From an uncultured Bacteroides sp. (lineage in GTDB: Bacteria > Bacteroidota > Bacteroidia > Bacteroidales > Bacteroidaceae): DNA of 64,000 bases. The translations under genes were made by a program, and so were the position numbers. Every line of letters begins with the position of its first letter. The stretch's first letter is position 1. Of this stretch, positions 17,228 through 25,344 are shown one piece after another. The stretch is taken from contig CASDXG010000079.1 of the NCBI GenBank assembly GCA_949285025.1, positions 1-64,000 of the forward strand, read 5' to 3'. The notes under the pieces were generated by a model, which searched no databases, was not told where the DNA came from, and saw nothing but the letters and a program-made list of their open reading frames with translations.

Positions 17228-17782
17228 TTAATCGTGTTGCTGTAAAAATTCTTCAATTTTCTTGACTGCATGGTGATAAGAGGCTTTCAGAGCACCTACA
17301 CTTGTTCCTAAAATTGCAGAGATTTCTTCGTATTTCATTTCTTGAAAGTATTTCAGATTGAAGATGATGCGTTGTTTTTCCGGCAGGGTTTGAATCGCTT
17401 TTTCGAAAAGGAGCCGTGCTTCATCGCCGTCAAAATAGGAGTCGCTTTCCAATTTATATATTGTGGTTCCCTCTTCATTGTCGAGAGATATTTTGTTGTG
17501 CGCACGTTGTTTGTTCAGGAAGCAGAGACATTCATTTAATGCAATGCGGTAAAGCCACGTGGAAAGTTTGGCATCGCCGCGGAAATATTCCAAATTTTTC
17601 CAGGCGTTTAAAAACGTATTTTGCAGTAAATCGTTGGCATCATCGTGAGAAAGTACCAGTCTTCTTATCTGCCAATATAGCTGTTCGCTATATGTTTTTA
17701 CAACTTTTTCGAAGGCTTGCCGTTGTAGTTCAGGATCTTGAAGCTGCAATATAATCTCTTTCTCATTAAAAGTCTTCATCAT
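17228..17782 (-). CDS. ECF RNA polymerase sigma factor
   Basis: A 184-residue sigma-70 family extracytoplasmic-function factor. Region 2 spans about residues 18-88, with DDANDLLQNTFLNAWKNLEYFRGDAKLSTWLYRIALN as the core and -10-binding part (described here in pieces: DDANDLLQ, STWLYRIA). Region 4 spans about 125-180, with LPEKQRIIF, YEEISAILGTSVGALKASYHHAVKKI as the helix-turn-helix. It is the first gene of the module with the membrane protein and the secreted helical protein. It probably responds to an envelope signal. Confidence 0.9.
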   Translation of the reverse strand: MMKTFNEKEIILQLQDPELQRQAFEKVVKTYSEQLYWQIRRLVLSHDDANDLLQNTFLNAWKNLEYFRGDAKLSTWLYRIALNECLCFLNKQRAHNKISLDNEEGTTIYKLESDSYFDGDEARLLFEKAIQTLPEKQRIIFNLKYFQEMKYEEISAILGTSVGALKASYHHAVKKIEEFLQQHD

Positions 17783-17831
17783 TTATTAATCTTATTGATA
17801 TTAGATAGATGTTTTCCCGTAAGGTTTAATG

Positions 17832-18746
17832 TTAAAGTTTGAACACCATGTTTTCGTTTGCTAAGAATGTTTGAGGGAAAATGCTTCTTGCCTCTTGCAA
17901 TAAGTTGTTTTCATCTTCGTATCTGGCCGAGAAATGTCCGATTAATAATCGTTTCACTTGTGCATCTAAAGCTATTTGTGCTGCTTGTTTAGCGGTGGAA
18001 TGATGCGTTTGTTTGGCCCGTGAAATATCCGATTCTTCGAAAGTCGCTTCGTGGAATAATACGTCGGCGTTTTTAATTTGTTCAGTAATACGGGGAAAGT
18101 ATGCTGTATCTGAGCAATAAGCATAGGAGCGGGGAGGGGCGGAAGGTTTGGTAAGTTTGGTATTAGGTATGATTGTTCCATCTTCCAGAACAAAGTCTTC
18201 TCCATTTTTTATGCGGTTAATCATCCATAAAGGAATATTGTAGAAGTCAATCATGTCCCGTAGAATATGATTAGGTGTGGGCTTCTCTCTGAATAAGAAT
18301 CCGCATGTCGGTATTCGGTGTTCTAAGGGAATTGTTTCAATGGAAACCGACCGGTCTTCATAGATGACTTTTTGTTCTTTAGGATTGATGTGATGGAATA
18401 TTACCTGATATGGCATGCCTTTACAGAAAAAGTTCAATTGCGGGATCAATAATTTCTCCAGTTCCGGCTGACAATATAGGTGTAAATCGGCGGTTCGTTC
18501 TAACATGCCAAAGGTAGATATCAGGCCGATTAATCCGAAACAATGGTCTCCATGCAGATGAGAAATGAATATGTTATTCAACCTTGTAAACTTCAATCGG
18601 GAACGGCGTAATTGAACTTGTGTTCCTTCTCCGCAGTCTATCATGAAGAGTTTTTCACGAATATTGACAACCTGCGACGTTGCTTGGTGTCGCAAGGTAG
18701 GTAAAGCTGAACCGCATCCCAGTATGTTTATTTCAAACTTTTCCAT
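17832..18746 (-). CDS. rnz: Ribonuclease Z
   Basis: Zinc-dependent endonuclease that trims tRNA 3' ends. From the ATG at 18746 it has 304 residues, the normal short-form RNase Z length. The start MEKFEINILGCGSALPT matches the family. The metallo-beta-lactamase HxHxDH motif reads SHLHGDHCFGL, and AYCSDT, LFHEATF and LIGHFSARY supply the other metal ligands. A longer frame starting at 18788 would run through the promoter. The promoter at 18752-18781 lies so close that the message may be nearly leaderless. Confidence 0.94.
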   Translation of the reverse strand: MEKFEINILGCGSALPTLRHQATSQVVNIREKLFMIDCGEGTQVQLRRSRLKFTRLNNIFISHLHGDHCFGLIGLISTFGMLERTADLHLYCQPELEKLLIPQLNFFCKGMPYQVIFHHINPKEQKVIYEDRSVSIETIPLEHRIPTCGFLFREKPTPNHILRDMIDFYNIPLWMINRIKNGEDFVLEDGTIIPNTKLTKPSAPPRSYAYCSDTAYFPRITEQIKNADVLFHEATFEESDISRAKQTHHSTAKQAAQIALDAQVKRLLIGHFSARYEDENNLLQEARSIFPQTFLANENMVFKL

Positions 18747-18751
18747 ATGGG

Positions 18752-18781
18752 CAAAGATAGAATAAAAAAGGGATTGCACAA
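18752..18781 (-). promoter_or_regulatory. Promoter for rnz, overlapping the rpsA terminator
   Basis: On the minus strand TTG (18781-18779), a 19-nt spacer and TATCTTTG (18759-18752) give a perfect consensus promoter. The -7 box ends only 5 nt before the rnz ATG. The -33 TTG falls in the loop of the rpsA terminator hairpin. Confidence 0.75.
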
Positions 18782-18795
18782 AGTACAATCCCTTT
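18767..18795 (-). terminator. Terminator of rpsA
   Basis: AAAGGGATTG (18767-18776) and CAATCCCTTT (18786-18795) form a 10-bp stem 20 nt past the rpsA stop. On the minus strand the stem is followed by six T. Confidence 0.85.
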
Positions 18796-18815
18796 ATGAT
18801 AACATACGAAATATT

Positions 18816-20603
18816 TTATTTCTTACCTTCCATTTGTTCTTTCAGAGCAGCAAGGGCATCAATGTCGCCTAACGTCGTTGATGCGGCCTGATTCTGAATT
18901 ATCGGAGCATTTTCTTTCTTCGTATTTTCTTTCTTTGCAGCCTTCTTTTCTGCTTTTTCCTCAGCTTTTGCTGCATCTTCAAAGATTCTGCTGTGAGAAA
19001 GAATTATACGTTTTGCATCTTTGTTGAATTCAATGACTTTGAAAGGCAGTTTTTCGTCTACTTGAGCCTGAGTTCCATCTTCTTTAACCAAATGCTTTGG
19101 TGTAGCGAAACCTTCCACTCCGTACGGCAATGCAATTACGGCTCCTTTGTCTAACATTTCGATGATTGTTCCTTCATGAACAGATCCTACTGTAAATACA
19201 GTTTCGAAAACGTCCCAAGGATTTTCTTCCAATTGTTTATGTCCTAAGCTTAAACGGCGGTTTTCCTTATCGATTTCCAAAACTTGTACTTCGATATCTG
19301 CACCGATTTGTGTGAATTCAGAAGGATGTTTGATCTTTTTCGTCCATGACAAGTCTGAGATATGTATCAAACCATCTACGCCTTCTTCTATTTCAACGAA
19401 TACGCCAAAGTTGGTAAAGTTGCGTACTTTTGCTACGTGTTTTGAGCCGATAGGATATTTTTCTTCAATCGTTTCCCATGGATCCGGCTTAAGTTGTTTG
19501 ATGCCTAATGACATCTTACGTTCTTCACGATCCAATGTCAGAATAACAGCTTCTACTTCATCTCCCACTTTCATGAAGTCTTGTGCAGAACGAAGATGTT
19601 GTGACCATGACATTTCTGATACATGAATCAAGCCTTCTACGCCCGGAGCTATTTCGATGAATGCGCCATAGTCTGCCATTACAACAACTTTTCCTTTTAC
19701 GTGGTCGCCGACTTTCAAGTCAGGATCAAGTGCGTCCCATGGATGAGGAGTGAGTTGTTTCAATCCTAAAGCGATGCGTTTCTTTTCGTCATCAAAGTCT
19801 AAAATTACGACATTGAGCTTTTGGTCTAAAGAAACAACTTCGTGAGGATCGCTGACACGTCCCCATGAAAGGTCGGTTATATGGATTAAACCGTCTACAC
19901 CGCCCAAGTCGATGAATACACCGTAAGACGTAATATTTTTAACAGTACCTTCAAGTACTTGTCCTTTTTCCAGCTTGCTGATAATTTCTTTTTTCTGTTG
20001 TTCAAGTTCTGCTTCGATAAGAGCTTTGTGAGAAACAACGACATTTTTAAATTCTTGGTTGATTTTTACAACTTTGAATTCCATTGTTTTGCCAACGAAT
20101 ACGTCATAGTCGCGAATAGGTTTCACGTCAATTTGTGAACCCGGAAGGAATGCTTCGATGCCGAATACGTCAACAATCATACCGCCTTTCGTGCGGCACT
20201 TGATATAACCCTTGATAATTTCTTCGTTTTCGAGGGCTGCATTTACGCGATCCCAAGAGCGAGTTGCGCGTGCTTTTTTGTGAGACAGGATTAACTGACC
20301 TTTTTTGTCCTCCTGATTTTCAATATAAACTTCAACTGTATCGCCGACTTTCAGATCAGGAGTATAGCGGAATTCATTCAAGGGAATGATACCGTCTGAT
20401 TTGTAACCGATGTTGACTACCACTTCGCGTTTGTTCATTGCGATAACAGTACCGTCAACAACTTCACGGTCGTTTACTTTGTTCAACGTTTTTTCGTAAG
20501 CCTGTTCTAATTCTTCTTTGCTTACATTGGTAGTTGCATCACCATTTTCATAAGCATCCCAATTGAAATCTTCAATAGGAGCTACGTTTTTCAAGTTTTC
20601 CAT
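18816..20603 (-). CDS. rpsA: 30S ribosomal protein S1
   Basis: The mRNA-binding ribosomal protein, 595 residues. Six S1 (OB-fold) repeats can be followed, each with the G-x-V-x-G start and later D-G-L/V-E-G-hydrophobic-hydrophobic-H pattern. Examples are EGTVKNITSYGVFIDLGGVDGLIH (quoted in pieces: TSYGVFID, GLIHITDLSW), GLIHVSEMSW and GLIHISDLSW. The first two repeats are more divergent, as usual. The Lys/Glu/Ala-rich tail after residue 550 is typical of Bacteroidota S1. It is transcribed alone from a -7 box at 20671-20678 with a leader of about 65 nt, and ends in a strong terminator. Confidence 0.96.
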   Translation of the reverse strand: MENLKNVAPIEDFNWDAYENGDATTNVSKEELEQAYEKTLNKVNDREVVDGTVIAMNKREVVVNIGYKSDGIIPLNEFRYTPDLKVGDTVEVYIENQEDKKGQLILSHKKARATRSWDRVNAALENEEIIKGYIKCRTKGGMIVDVFGIEAFLPGSQIDVKPIRDYDVFVGKTMEFKVVKINQEFKNVVVSHKALIEAELEQQKKEIISKLEKGQVLEGTVKNITSYGVFIDLGGVDGLIHITDLSWGRVSDPHEVVSLDQKLNVVILDFDDEKKRIALGLKQLTPHPWDALDPDLKVGDHVKGKVVVMADYGAFIEIAPGVEGLIHVSEMSWSQHLRSAQDFMKVGDEVEAVILTLDREERKMSLGIKQLKPDPWETIEEKYPIGSKHVAKVRNFTNFGVFVEIEEGVDGLIHISDLSWTKKIKHPSEFTQIGADIEVQVLEIDKENRRLSLGHKQLEENPWDVFETVFTVGSVHEGTIIEMLDKGAVIALPYGVEGFATPKHLVKEDGTQAQVDEKLPFKVIEFNKDAKRIILSHSRIFEDAAKAEEKAEKKAAKKENTKKENAPIIQNQAASTTLGDIDALAALKEQMEGKK

Positions 20604-20670
20604 TAAATAATAAAATGTTTGTAAAATAACTAATTGTGTTAGACTTTATATTGTTTATATAAAACGTTTG

Positions 20671-20678
20671 CAAAGGTA
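20671..20678 (-). promoter_or_regulatory. -7 box for rpsA
   Basis: Reads TACCTTTG on the minus strand, an exact match, 68 nt before the rpsA ATG. The region 19 nt upstream is T-rich but has no exact TTG. Confidence 0.6.
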
Positions 20679-20742
20679 TAACAAAATCCTGAATACGAAA
20701 AAGTTTGGAGGCTTTTTTGTCGGAATTAAGAGGATATTATAT

Positions 20743-20788
20743 GTTTTTGCCCCTGATATTTCCGTCAATAGGCAAAAACATCAGGGGC
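20743..20788 (-). terminator. Hairpin region after the SIMPL gene
   Basis: Two overlapping 9-bp stems are possible: GTTTTTGCC (20743-20751) with GGCAAAAAC (20771-20779), and GCCCCTGAT (20749-20757) with ATCAGGGGC (20780-20788). They share bases and cannot form together. No long T-run follows, so termination is uncertain. Confidence 0.45.
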
Positions 20789-20859
20789 TTTGGGGGAAAA
20801 CGTCATGTTGTTCTATGCAATATTTTGCTATATATTATAAAAAGAACGGGGCGTTTTGT

Positions 20860-21564
20860 TTAGTCTTCGAGGTAATAGTCAATGGTTGTTACTACGCGTA
20901 TTTTTTTTATATAGGGAGTGTTTGCATCACGGTCGCTGATGCTGAACTGACCTTGTGAGGCGTGCCGTATTTTTCCAAGCCCGCTGTCGGAGTCTTTTGC
21001 GAATTTTTGGGCTGCCTCTCGGGCGTTCTTTGTAGCTTCTTCAATCATTTGCGGTTTGATAGAGTTCAGCCCGGTATATTCATATTGTACGTTAAAACGA
21101 TAGTCTCCGCCGGCAACGGCGATGCCTTGTTTCAGCAGTTCTCCTTGTTCGCTTATCAGTGTTCTTACAAGATCTACCTTGTTGGATGTTACAATGATTA
21201 CGCTTGTTACATTATATCGGTAGGGTGTTTCTTGATTGCTCACGTAGCGTTCTGCTTTTAAATCGATAATTTCTGGTGCATTGATGCTGATTTCTTCATC
21301 GGAGATTCCTTTCGATTTCAGATATTGAACGATGGTTTGATTGGATTTCTTCAGGTCATTGTAAAGTACATTCAGGTCGTTTCCCAAGCTTTTGTAGACG
21401 AGCGGCCACGTAACTTTGTCGGCCGGAACTTCCATTTCTGCTAATCCTTTAACGCTGACGCTCCGATCTCTTTCTCCATATATGGCGATACCGTGATGAA
21501 GAGATATGCCTAAGACGATTAATCCGAAAGCAAGAATGGCTGCTTCCATGCGAAAATTTTTCAT
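20860..21564 (-). CDS. SIMPL domain (DUF541) protein
   Basis: A 234-residue exported protein. It has a short basic start and one hydrophobic segment (about residues 8-27, signal peptide or anchor), then the SIMPL domain: VSVKGLAEMEVPADKV, the GISDEEI turn, a YRYNVTSVIIVTSNKVD strand block, and EEATKNAREAAQKFA. The family is named for a mouse signalling protein but its bacterial role is not established; envelope location is inferred. It is the last gene of a three-gene minus-strand run with slyD and the kinase (12-nt gaps). Confidence 0.82.
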   Translation of the reverse strand: MKNFRMEAAILAFGLIVLGISLHHGIAIYGERDRSVSVKGLAEMEVPADKVTWPLVYKSLGNDLNVLYNDLKKSNQTIVQYLKSKGISDEEISINAPEIIDLKAERYVSNQETPYRYNVTSVIIVTSNKVDLVRTLISEQGELLKQGIAVAGGDYRFNVQYEYTGLNSIKPQMIEEATKNAREAAQKFAKDSDSGLGKIRHASQGQFSISDRDANTPYIKKIRVVTTIDYYLED

Positions 21565-21576
21565 AAGCGTTGGTTT

Positions 21577-22440
21577 TTAATGGTTATTAAATTGGTTTCG
21601 TTGTATTTGGGTTAAATGATATTTTACGATATCTGTAAGCGGGTATTGTATAATTTTGCCGATGGTAAGATTTAATTTTGAAGCGGCAAGTCGTATCTCA
21701 TCTTCAAAATAATAGGCAATGGATCCGACGAATGATACCGGGTATGGGCTTTGGTACGGAATGATATTCCGTTGGAAGAATTCCGAAAAACAGTCTTCCA
21801 GAAACGTTCTTACCGCAGGGATGGAACGTCTTTTATATATATAAGGTGTGATTTGCGCCAGAAATCGGTTGGCATTCGGCTTATGATAGACATTTTCCAG
21901 AATGTCAGAACTGGAAATCCGGAGTTCTTCTAACAGTTCTTTGAGGATGATTTCCGGGAAACGGCGCTTTAGGCAGTCGGATATAAAGCGTTTCCCCAAA
22001 TAAGCCCCGCTTCCTTCATCCCCTAAGATATAGCCTAACGGAGGGATATTATCGATAATTTTTTCTCCATCGTACAGCCCGGAATTGGAACCTGTTCCCA
22101 GTATGCATGCTATTCCGGGTTGGTTCCCGAATAATGCGCGGGCGGCTCCTGTCAAATCGGTATCGGGGCAGATTTGTGCTTCGGGAAAAGTTTCTTGCAG
22201 GATGTTTCGGATGGATTCCCTCTGGTTATGGATGCATCCGGAGCCGTAAAAGAAAATATCGGTGCAAAGTTCCGGATGCTTAAGTTGGGGTAATAGTATT
22301 TTTTTGACGGTTTGTTTGATATCTTTTTCGCAGATATGGAACGGGTTAAGACCAATCGTCTCCACCCATATTCCGTTTTGGCTGGAATCTCCGTAGAACC
22401 AGTCGGTTTTTGTTGCTCCACTATCTGCTATCAGTATCAT
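21577..22440 (-). CDS. BadF/BadG-type ATPase, N-acetylglucosamine kinase-like
   Basis: A 287-residue sugar-kinase/ASKHA-fold protein. The phosphate-1 loop is ADSGATKTDW at residues 5-14, the phosphate-2 loop CILGTGSNSG near 110, and GDEGSGAYLG near 140 is characteristic of the GlcNAc-kinase-like BadF/BadG family. It may phosphorylate GlcNAc or a related amino sugar, but the substrate cannot be fixed from sequence. It sits between slyD and the SIMPL gene, with a 12-nt gap on each side, so it is co-transcribed with both. Confidence 0.8.
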   Translation of the reverse strand: MILIADSGATKTDWFYGDSSQNGIWVETIGLNPFHICEKDIKQTVKKILLPQLKHPELCTDIFFYGSGCIHNQRESIRNILQETFPEAQICPDTDLTGAARALFGNQPGIACILGTGSNSGLYDGEKIIDNIPPLGYILGDEGSGAYLGKRFISDCLKRRFPEIILKELLEELRISSSDILENVYHKPNANRFLAQITPYIYKRRSIPAVRTFLEDCFSEFFQRNIIPYQSPYPVSFVGSIAYYFEDEIRLAASKLNLTIGKIIQYPLTDIVKYHLTQIQRNQFNNH

Positions 22441-22452
22441 GATTCACTTGTA

Positions 22453-23055
22453 TCAGTGGCAATGTCCGCATCCGTTTCCGCAGCAATCGCCATCATGTTC
22501 GTGATGGTGGTGTTCGTGTTCGTTGCATCCGCCTCCGCAGCTTCCGCAATTACATCCGCATCCTTCTCCGCTCATCATATTCAGCATTCCTTCAACTTCT
22601 TTATTTGTAGCCTCACGCATTTCGATAACTTGTCCTTCAAATATTAAATCTTTTCCTGCGTGCGGGTGGTTTAAATCTACGGTAACTTTATCGTCTGTTA
22701 TTTCACCTACGTTGGCATAGAAGTTATTTCCATCCGAATCACTTAGCATAATCACATTGCCTTCGAATATGTTTTCTTTGTCGAAATCGCCATCGGGCGT
22801 GGTAAACATGCTTTTAGGAAGTTGACGGACATTATCCTCATCGCGCTCGCCATAGGCATCTGCACAGGGGATTGTAAAATTAAAGTTGTCGCCTTTGCTT
22901 AAAGCTGTGATTTCTTTTTCAAATTTATCTAATGTATAACCTATACCTGAAATGAACTGAAATGGGTGCTCAATGGGGGCTTCTTCTAACAATTCTTTTG
23001 TTCCGTTGGTTATGGCATACAGTTTATATGCGACAGTTATGTATTTGTTTTCCAT
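22453..23055 (-). CDS. slyD: FKBP-type peptidyl-prolyl isomerase, SlyD-like
   Basis: Cytoplasmic prolyl isomerase and chaperone. From the ATG at 23055 it has 200 residues; a start at 23091 would add unrelated residues. The FKBP half carries GxGY and FTIPCADAYGERDE, and the IF insert is around VNLNHPHAGKDLIFEG (seen as DLNHPHAGKDL). The tail after residue 160 is packed with Cys, Gly and His (GCGCNCGSCGGGCN, EHEHHHHEHD), the nickel/zinc-binding tail of SlyD. The tail suggests metal handling. It is the first gene of a three-gene unit. Confidence 0.9.
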   Translation of the reverse strand: MENKYITVAYKLYAITNGTKELLEEAPIEHPFQFISGIGYTLDKFEKEITALSKGDNFNFTIPCADAYGERDEDNVRQLPKSMFTTPDGDFDKENIFEGNVIMLSDSDGNNFYANVGEITDDKVTVDLNHPHAGKDLIFEGQVIEMREATNKEVEGMLNMMSGEGCGCNCGSCGGGCNEHEHHHHEHDGDCCGNGCGHCH

Positions 23056-23268
23056 ATAATAATGAATGATAGTTTTAATGTTTCGGTACAAAGTTACGGA
23101 TATTTGCTGAATTTAGAAAAAAAACGTAGGCGGCTTTTCAGTAAAACATAAGGTTTTATTGGAAGAGTCAATTCGGTGTTTGGGTAAGATTGATATGATA
23201 AAGTGATAATAAAAAATGATTTTTTTTTGAAAATCTTATATTATTGACAAAAAAAAACGTCAATTTGT

Positions 23269-23298
23269 TTGTTTGTTATGAAAAAGCCTTTACCTTTG
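23269..23298 (+). promoter_or_regulatory. Promoter of the ilv operon
   Basis: TTG at 23269-23271, a 19-nt spacer and TACCTTTG at 23291-23298 match both consensus elements exactly. Transcription should begin near 23303, about 200 nt before ilvD. Confidence 0.8.
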
Positions 23299-23330
23299 CA
23301 CATGTAATAAATGTATGGGAGAAAATAATA

Positions 23331-23411
23331 ATGTTTTTTACGTTGTCACGAATTAATTTGTTGGTCTTGCAAGAGTTTCACGTCATGGTTATCGCATCAA
23401 GAGGTGAGTAA
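23331..23411 (+). CDS. Putative ilv leader peptide
   Basis: A 26-codon frame begins with ATG at 23331 and ends with TAA at 23409-23411. It lies between the ilv promoter and a terminator placed just before ilvD. Nine of its 26 residues are Leu, Ile or Val, in two clusters: INLLVL at residues 8-13 and VMVI at 18-21. This is the composition expected of a leader whose translation senses charged branched-chain tRNAs, as in enteric ilv operons. No strong ribosome-binding site is present, though GGGAGAAA lies 8 nt or more upstream. The function is inferred from position and composition. Confidence 0.65.
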   Translation: MFFTLSRINLLVLQEFHVMVIASRGE

Positions 23412-23448
23412 GTTCGTGTATGTATTGAAAATAGAATGATATATGTAT

Positions 23449-23483
23449 AAGCCTTTCTCGCCAGATGTCGGGAAAGGCTTTTT
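23449..23483 (+). terminator. Attenuator terminator before ilvD
   Basis: AAGCCTTTC (23449-23457) pairs with GAAAGGCTT (23472-23480), extended inward by TCG/CGG pairing, and runs into TTTTT at 23479-23483. It ends 17 nt before the ilvD start, so it would stop most transcripts ahead of the operon unless relieved. Confidence 0.85.
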
Positions 23484-23499
23484 AATTGATAAGAAAAAG

Positions 23500-25302
23500 A
23501 TGATGAAATATCAGTTACGTAGTTCGATGAGTACGGAAGGACGCCGCATGGCTGGCGCCAGAGCATTGTGGGTGGCAAACGGAATGAAGAGAGAAATGTT
23601 TGGAAAGCCCGTCATTGCTGTAGTGAATTCGTTTACCCAATTTGTACCGGGACACACGCATTTACATGAAATAGGGCAGTTGGTGAAATCGGAAATCGAG
23701 AAGTTGGGTTGTTTTGCCGCAGAGTTTAACACAATAGCCATTGATGATGGAATAGCTATGGGGCATGATGGCATGTTGTATTCGCTGCCTTCCCGTGACA
23801 TAATTGCCGACAGTGTGGAGTATATGGTGAATGCTCATAAGGCAGATGCCATGATTTGCATTTCGAATTGCGATAAAATTACGCCCGGAATGTTGATGGC
23901 TGCCATGCGATTGAATATACCGACCGTGTTTGTTTCCGGCGGTCCTATGGAAGCGGGAACTTGGAAAGGGAAGCAGTTGGACTTGATAGATGCGATGATT
24001 CAATCGGCCGATCCTACGGTAAGCGATAAGGATGTGGAGGAAATAGAAAGCCATGCTTGTCCGGGATGTGGCTGCTGTTCCGGAATGTTTACGGCCAATT
24101 CAATGAATTGTCTTAATGAGGCTCTTGGTCTTGCTTTGCCCGGAAACGGAACAATATTGGCAACTCATGCTAACAGGATGCGCTTGTTTAAAGATGCAGC
24201 TGCCCTGATTGTGAAAAATGCATATCGTTATTATGAAGAAGGCGACGAGCGGGTGCTGCCAAGAAGTATCGCTACGCGTCAGGCTTTCTTGAATGCAATG
24301 ACATTGGATATCGCAATGGGAGGATCTACAAATACCGTTTTGCATTTGTTGGCAATAGCGCATGAGGCGGAAGTTGACTTCAGCATGGATGATATAGATA
24401 TGCTTTCCCGTCGGGTTCCATGCCTTTGTAAAGTAGCTCCGAATACGCAAAAGTATCATGTGCAAGACGTGAATCGGGCTGGAGGAATTTTAAATATTTT
24501 GGGAGAGCTGGCCAAAGGTGGCTTGTTGGATACGGACGTTTTGCGGGTAGACGGCAAGACTTTAGGGGAGGCAATCGGCATGTATAATATCTGCACGTCG
24601 GATGTTTCGGAGGAAGCTTTGCGGATTTATTCCAGCGCACCGGGTGGAGTCTTTAATATAAAGCTAGGTTCCCAGCAAAATGTTTATAGAGAGCTTGATA
24701 CAGACCGGGCGTCTGGTTGTATTCGCGACTTGGAACATGCTTATACGAAAGACGGTGGGTTGGCTGTCCTGAAAGGAAATATTGCAGAAAATGGCTGTGT
24801 GGTAAAGACAGCCGGTGTAGATGAAAGTCTTTGGAAATTTGCAGGGCCTGCAAAAGTTTTCGATTCGCAAGAAGCAGCGTGCGAAGGAATCTTAAATGGA
24901 AGTGTGGTAAGTGGTGATGTTGTTGTTATCACACATGAAGGTCCCAAAGGCGGTCCGGGTATGCAAGAGATGCTTTATCCCACATCATATCTTAAATCGA
25001 AACATTTGGGAAAAGAGTGCGCTTTGATAACGGATGGGCGTTTCAGTGGCGGAACTTCCGGATTGAGTATCGGACATATCTCACCGGAAGCGGCAGCTGG
25101 CGGAAATATTGGGAAAATACTTGATGGAGATATCATTGAAATAGACATACCGAATCGTAGTATTAATGTGAGATTGAGTAATGAAGAATTAGCGTCTCGT
25201 CCGATGCGACCGTTGACTCGGGACCGAAATGTTTCGAAAGCGTTGAAAGCTTATGCCAGCATGGTAAGTTCGGCTGATAAAGGCGGCGTGAGAATTATTT
25301 AA
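23500..25302 (+). CDS. ilvD: Dihydroxy-acid dehydratase
   Basis: Fe-S enzyme for the fourth step of valine and isoleucine synthesis, dehydrating dihydroxy acids to 2-keto acids. From the first of two adjacent ATGs (23500) it has 600 residues and begins in register with other IlvD proteins ([31 protein letters not shown]). Cluster cysteines appear in [10 protein letters not shown] and [17 protein letters not shown]. The C-terminal [15 protein letters not shown] motif is intact. A frame open from 23443 would extend into the attenuator hairpin and is rejected. First structural gene of ilvD-ilvB-ilvN-thioesterase-ilvC. Confidence 0.96.
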   Translation: MMKYQLRSSMSTEGRRMAGARALWVANGMKREMFGKPVIAVVNSFTQFVPGHTHLHEIGQLVKSEIEKLGCFAAEFNTIAIDDGIAMGHDGMLYSLPSRDIIADSVEYMVNAHKADAMICISNCDKITPGMLMAAMRLNIPTVFVSGGPMEAGTWKGKQLDLIDAMIQSADPTVSDKDVEEIESHACPGCGCCSGMFTANSMNCLNEALGLALPGNGTILATHANRMRLFKDAAALIVKNAYRYYEEGDERVLPRSIATRQAFLNAMTLDIAMGGSTNTVLHLLAIAHEAEVDFSMDDIDMLSRRVPCLCKVAPNTQKYHVQDVNRAGGILNILGELAKGGLLDTDVLRVDGKTLGEAIGMYNICTSDVSEEALRIYSSAPGGVFNIKLGSQQNVYRELDTDRASGCIRDLEHAYTKDGGLAVLKGNIAENGCVVKTAGVDESLWKFAGPAKVFDSQEAACEGILNGSVVSGDVVVITHEGPKGGPGMQEMLYPTSYLKSKHLGKECALITDGRFSGGTSGLSIGHISPEAAAGGNIGKILDGDIIEIDIPNRSINVRLSNEELASRPMRPLTRDRNVSKALKAYASMVSSADKGGVRII

Positions 25303-25344
25303 TGAAAGGAATGGAATGAACCGTTTTTTTAGAAGGGGGAATGT

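Noticed and set aside
23443-23499. Extra 19 residues at the start of IlvD
   Set aside because: They would be encoded by the attenuator hairpin, and family members begin at the ATG pair at 23500.
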